The position numbers were made by a program, and so were the translations under genes. Shown here one piece after another: positions 7,169 to 9,046 of a DNA stretch of 9,046 bases (the stretch's first letter is position 1; the number at the start of each line of letters is the position of its first letter). The DNA comes from a bacterium (lineage in GTDB: Bacteria > CAIJMQ01 > JAADFP01): positions 1 through 9,046 of the forward strand of contig JALUVB010000234.1 of the NCBI GenBank assembly GCA_027021085.1. Direction: 5' to 3'. The notes beneath the pieces were generated by a model. It searched no databases, was not told where the DNA came from, and saw only the letters and a program-made list of their open reading frames with translations.

Positions 7169-7208
7169 ACATAAGAGAGCAAAGATTTCCTTACATACTC
7201 TGTTATGT
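7169..7208. repeat. Imperfect inverted repeat downstream of the hydrolase gene
   Basis: ACATAAGAGAG (7169-7179) and CTCTGTTATGT (7198-7208) form 11-nt arms with one mismatch around an 18-nt spacer. It lies 45 nt after the MBL stop. No U run follows in either direction, so it is a poor intrinsic terminator. It could be a weak or Rho-assisted end of the bpsA transcript. The rest of 7125-7271 shows nothing else convincing. Confidence 0.4.
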
Positions 7209-7271
7209 TACTACCACCTCTTACTTTGACAAAAAGAGCATAGAGATTTAGCGAAAAATTTCAGGAAGCTA

Positions 7272-7531
7272 TCAGTAGACTTCATCATGCGTACCAAAAT
7301 CTATCAAAAGCACTTGATGTTTGCCCAAGAATTTAAATACCACTCTCCACTCATAACTTATCACAGGCTTTTGAGTTTTCCGCTTAGTTTATGTGTTCTC
7401 AACCGGGGATGAAAAGGATCTCCCACGAATAACTCCATTGCTTTCCAGAACTCCTCCTTTAATCCTCTGTTACGTTTTATTTTCTTTTTGTAAGACTTTT
7501 TAAATCCTTCGTCCCATATAAGCTCAATCAC
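7272..7531 (-). pseudogene. RelE/YafQ-like type II toxin, frameshifted
   Basis: From a GTG at 7531, which overlaps the antitoxin stop by 8 nt, the frame reads 56 residues. They begin VIELIWDEGFKKSYKKKI and end HKLSGKLKSL, followed by TGA at 7363-7361. The next frame takes up immediately from 7364 with VISYEWRVVFKFLG and HQVLLIDFGTHDEVY, stopping at TGA 7274-7272. Joined, the two halves give a typical RelE/YafQ-family mRNA interferase of about 90 residues. In relatives I recall that SGKLKGL is followed by W-x-F-S-I-S-Y. Here the bases between Leu and Ile-Ser-Tyr are about 10 short, which points to one small deletion. The toxin should be inactive unless the frameshift is a sequencing error. Both halves otherwise look undecayed, so the event is recent. 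The assignment rests on motif recall, not a search. Confidence 0.85.
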
Positions 7532-7739
7532 TTTCCATATCCTGGTAGAAATCTTGCAAATTACCTTTTTTTGTCATATTTTTACGGACCTTTTCCATTG
7601 CTTCTTCCGCTCTAACAACAAGTTTCTCTCTTTTCTCTTCTGTCAATCTTTTCATAAGAACTTCCACAAGAAATTCTTTATCTTCCAATGAAAAACTATC
7701 GAACTCTTCCAATGCTTCCTCTATTCCCACTTTTTTCAT
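7524..7739 (-). CDS. Antitoxin-like small protein upstream of a RelE/YafQ-like toxin
   Basis: This is a 71-residue, highly charged and apparently all-helical protein. It starts MKKVGIEEALEEFDSFSLED and has a long Glu/Lys-rich middle (about 30-55) and an acidic C-terminus (DFYQDMESD). I do not see a clear ribbon-helix-helix or helix-turn-helix signature. It resembles the small unnamed antitoxins that precede RelE/ParE toxins in many bacteria, and it overlaps the toxin frame by 8 nt as such pairs do. The ATG at 7739 has AGGGGAG at 7745-7751 with a 5-nt spacer. A strong -10 lies further upstream. With its toxin frameshifted it is now probably an orphan antitoxin. It could still repress its own promoter or neutralise related toxins elsewhere. 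The role is inferred from context. Confidence 0.78.
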   Translation of the reverse strand: MKKVGIEEALEEFDSFSLEDKEFLVEVLMKRLTEEKREKLVVRAEEAMEKVRKNMTKKGNLQDFYQDMESD

Positions 7740-7778
7740 CTCTTCTCCCCTTTAAATTTAAGGTTTACTCCCTGCAAA

Positions 7779-7787
7779 ATTATACCA
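7779..7787 (-). promoter_or_regulatory. Extended -10 promoter of the toxin-antitoxin unit
   Basis: The minus strand reads TGGTATAAT (7787-7779), an ideal extended -10 (TGn-TATAAT). No -35 match is obvious, which is normal for extended -10 promoters. Transcription would start near 7772, leaving a leader of about 32 nt that includes the antitoxin's Shine-Dalgarno. Between the two lies the 10-bp palindrome TTAAATTTAA (7752-7761), a possible autoregulatory operator. Confidence 0.6.
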
Positions 7788-7848
7788 TATCACACTTCCC
7801 CTTCATTTTTTCGCACGGTGAACATTGGTTACAAAAAGCCCCCTTACC

Positions 7849-8268
7849 CTATATCTTGTAGAGGTTGAGCCCTATTTCCTGGCTAAACTCCCGCTCTATC
7901 TCACCCTCCATCACCTCAATAATCGCCTCAAAAGTTGCACTTACCACCGCCGCATTAAGATGCCCTCCAAAAGACTTGTGTTCAGAATCGCATAGATTGG
8001 CATGTATATGAAGATACACATCACCCTGCAGCGTGGAAATATTTCCGCAGAGAGGAGCAATCTCATAATTTCCGGTGAGCTCTTTTGCTTTGTATTCCTT
8101 TTTCTCCGCATCAAAAAGCCCCACAGTAGCCCTGTTTGTTGCTCCGATTCCCGTGACCGCCCCCAGTTTTATCCCCTGCTCCCGGCAAAAACTCTTCAAC
8201 GTTTGCACAATCTCTTCCCCCTTATCTATCCTCACTATAAACTTACTGCCGAATCTCCTGTATTTCAT
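7849..8268 (-). CDS. PPC/DUF296 domain protein (predicted DNA-binding, PD1-like)
   Basis: This 139-residue protein consists of a single PPC (plant and prokaryote conserved, DUF296) domain, COG1661-like, which forms trimers in solved relatives. Recognisable parts are the N-terminal FIVRIDKGEEIVQTL, the GAVTGIGATNRATVGLFD strand-turn, and the conserved LHIHANL...GGHLNAA core. In the core, His87, His89 and His103 (perhaps also His97) form a probable metal site. Prokaryotic members are often called DNA-binding from the plant AT-hook proteins, but this one has no AT-hook and its biochemical role is unknown. The frame opens at a GTG (8277). The ATG at 8268 is preferred because GAGGTG at 8275-8280 lies 6 nt before it. 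It follows the glycosylase gene by 21 nt and is likely co-transcribed with it. Confidence 0.88.
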   Translation of the reverse strand: MKYRRFGSKFIVRIDKGEEIVQTLKSFCREQGIKLGAVTGIGATNRATVGLFDAEKKEYKAKELTGNYEIAPLCGNISTLQGDVYLHIHANLCDSEHKSFGGHLNAAVVSATFEAIIEVMEGEIEREFSQEIGLNLYKI

Positions 8269-8274
8269 AAGCAA

Positions 8275-8280
8275 CACCTC
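8275..8280 (-). promoter_or_regulatory. Shine-Dalgarno site of the PPC-domain gene
   Basis: GAGGTG on the minus strand lies 6 nt before the ATG at 8268. Its second GTG is the alternative in-frame start at 8277, which this site effectively rules out. Confidence 0.7.
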
Positions 8281-8289
8281 ATTTATTTG

Positions 8290-8919
8290 TTAATAATTGT
8301 GATAAGACGAGCTGCGGCTTCCGCTGCGTGGGGCCGCACTCAAAAACGGATTACCCAGAATATAATACCGGTACAGCCATGCTTTAGCTTCACCGGCATA
8401 GTCAATATTTACCCGCGCACTCCTTCCTACCTTCTCCACAGGAATACTATTCCCCTCCACTATATATATCCTGTCTCCTGCAAGAGATTCGCCGTAAAAA
8501 CCCATCTCGATTCCCAGCGCCTGGGTAAGTCGGGCAGGACCGGAAGTAAGCCCTTTCAAAGAATCTGTTTTTCTCCTTTTCTGCATGATTTCTATTCCTT
8601 CCCCCGGCTGGAGCGCCCGTATGAACACGCATTCAGGTATATCTTTCTTATTAACAACTACATTAAAACATATATGAATCCCGTAAATAGAGTAGACATA
8701 GACTCTCCCTCCTTCCTGGTAAATAATTTCCGTCCGCGGGGTTCTTTTTCCCTTATACGTATGCGAGGCAGGATCGTTTATCCCCGTATAAGCCTCCACC
8801 TCCACTATCTTACCGGAAGTTTTTCCCTCGCCTGTCTCAGTAACCAGGATTTTCCCCAGCAATTGCGGAGCCACCTCCAGGGCAGACCTCTGGTAAAAAG
8901 CAAGGGGAAGTTTATCCAT
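8290..8919 (-). CDS. mpg: DNA-3-methyladenine glycosylase (AAG/MPG family)
   Basis: This base-excision-repair enzyme removes 3-methyladenine and related alkylated or deaminated purines from DNA. The 209-residue protein aligns through its length with the mammalian-type AAG family. IVEVEAY holds the general base Glu42 and the intercalating Tyr44. His53 in ASHTYKGKRTPR sits 11 residues after the Glu, the same spacing as human Glu125 and His136. VYVYSIYGIHICFNVVV and FIRALQP (Arg100) complete the active-site region, and GPARLTQALGI follows. A 15-residue Ser/Arg-rich tail after NPFLS is poorly conserved. The ATG at 8919 has no Shine-Dalgarno and lies 5 nt after an extended -10-like box. It is the first gene of a pair with the PPC-domain gene. 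It is one of the surest calls in the window. Confidence 0.95.
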   Translation of the reverse strand: MDKLPLAFYQRSALEVAPQLLGKILVTETGEGKTSGKIVEVEAYTGINDPASHTYKGKRTPRTEIIYQEGGRVYVYSIYGIHICFNVVVNKKDIPECVFIRALQPGEGIEIMQKRRKTDSLKGLTSGPARLTQALGIEMGFYGESLAGDRIYIVEGNSIPVEKVGRSARVNIDYAGEAKAWLYRYYILGNPFLSAAPRSGSRSSSYHNY

Positions 8920-8924
8920 GCCAT

Positions 8925-8933
8925 ATTTTACCA
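8925..8933 (-). promoter_or_regulatory. mpg: Candidate extended -10 promoter of mpg
   Basis: TGGTAAAAT (8933-8925 on the minus strand) fits TGn-TAnnnT. It ends 5 nt before the ATG at 8919, so transcription would start at about the first base of the start codon. No clear -35 is present. The arrangement repeats that of the GOGAT operon and bpsA. Confidence 0.45.
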
Positions 8934-8986
8934 GAGAACCCGGCTGGCAACGATTCCTATAACCAGTCAGTGCACCCCGCTATGTA

Positions 8987-9007
8987 GTAGTGAGTAGATG
9001 GTAGTGA
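8987..9007. repeat. Heptamer tandem repeat (GTAGTGA)
   Basis: Three exact heptamer steps: GTAGTGA (8987-8993), GTAGATG (8994-9000) and GTAGTGA (9001-9007). It differs in sequence from the RGTCTAT repeat at the other end but has the same period. It is intergenic, upstream of mpg. Confidence 0.6.
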
Positions 9008-9016
9008 GGGGAAGGC

Positions 9017-9034
9017 TCCCGACAGAAGTCGGGA
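9017..9034. repeat. Perfect 7-bp hairpin
   Basis: TCCCGAC (9017-9023) and GTCGGGA (9028-9034) form a perfect 7-bp GC-rich stem with a four-base AGAA loop. No T run follows on either strand, so it is not a standard terminator. It sits between two heptamer repeats and may be part of a dispersed palindromic (REP-like) element. Confidence 0.6.
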
Positions 9035-9046
9035 TAGACTTTAGAC
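9034..9046. repeat. Inverted copy of the RGTCTAT heptamer, cut by the window edge
   Basis: ATAGACT (9034-9040) is the reverse complement of AGTCTAT, and TTAGAC (9041-9046) is the reverse complement of GTCTAA, both units found at 1-38. The array probably continues beyond the window. Confidence 0.6.

Noticed and set aside
7225-7252. TTGACA as a possible -35 in the gap after the hydrolase gene
   Set aside because: The matching -10 position reads TAGCGA, and no plus-strand gene follows; only antisense sequence to the broken toxin lies downstream.
8002-8997. Long plus-strand open frame of 331 codons
   Set aside because: It lies opposite mpg and the PPC gene, both of which have complete family motifs and correct starts. 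Its translation is low-complexity with no recognisable domain.

Overview
This window looks like a chromosomal segment from an uncultivated bacterium, possibly thermophilic. Three things suggest thermophily or a deep branch: a branched-chain polyamine synthase (BpsA), known mainly from thermophilic archaea and bacteria; an 'archaeal-type' glutamate synthase split into separate subunits; and first genes of transcription units that lack Shine-Dalgarno sites and carry a -10-like hexamer directly before the ATG. Bacterial -10 elements and Shine-Dalgarno sites on internal genes argue against an archaeon. The phylum cannot be resolved from this sequence alone.

Region by region: (1) Positions 1-38 hold a degenerate heptamer repeat. 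(2) Positions 47-5313, minus strand, hold a five-gene glutamate synthase (GOGAT) operon. In transcription order it encodes a class II glutamine amidotransferase subunit, an FMN/Fe-S synthase subunit with a ferredoxin domain, a four-cluster [4Fe-4S] ferredoxin, an FAD/NAD(H) oxidoreductase, and a GXGXG beta-helix subunit. The genes are tightly packed, with overlaps or short gaps, except for a 92-nt gap after the first. (3) Positions 5314-5503 form a divergent control region. It has a minus-strand terminator-like hairpin, three CTCTAC motifs and a promoter candidate on each strand. (4) Positions 5504-7124, plus strand, hold bpsA and an overlapping metallo-beta-lactamase-fold hydrolase. (5) Positions 7272-7739, minus strand, hold a type II toxin-antitoxin module. 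Its antitoxin is intact, but its RelE/YafQ-like toxin is broken by a frameshift. (6) Positions 7849-8919, minus strand, hold a two-gene unit of a 3-methyladenine DNA glycosylase and a PPC/DUF296 protein. (7) Positions 8987-9046 hold a second heptamer repeat, a perfect hairpin, and the first repeat family again in opposite orientation.

How the genes work together: the GOGAT subunits can be assembled on paper into one enzyme. The amidotransferase releases ammonia from glutamine, the GXGXG subunit probably corresponds to the structural beta-helix of one-chain GOGAT, and the FMN/[3Fe-4S] subunit reduces 2-iminoglutarate. The flavoprotein and the polyferredoxin supply electrons from NADH and/or ferredoxin. 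BpsA makes branched polyamines. The remaining genes are house-keeping or accessory. I found no prophage, CRISPR, transposase, rRNA or tRNA. The least ordinary signals are the recurrent leaderless-promoter architecture, the single-event toxin inactivation, the hairpin upstream of the GOGAT operon, and the heptamer repeats at both window ends.
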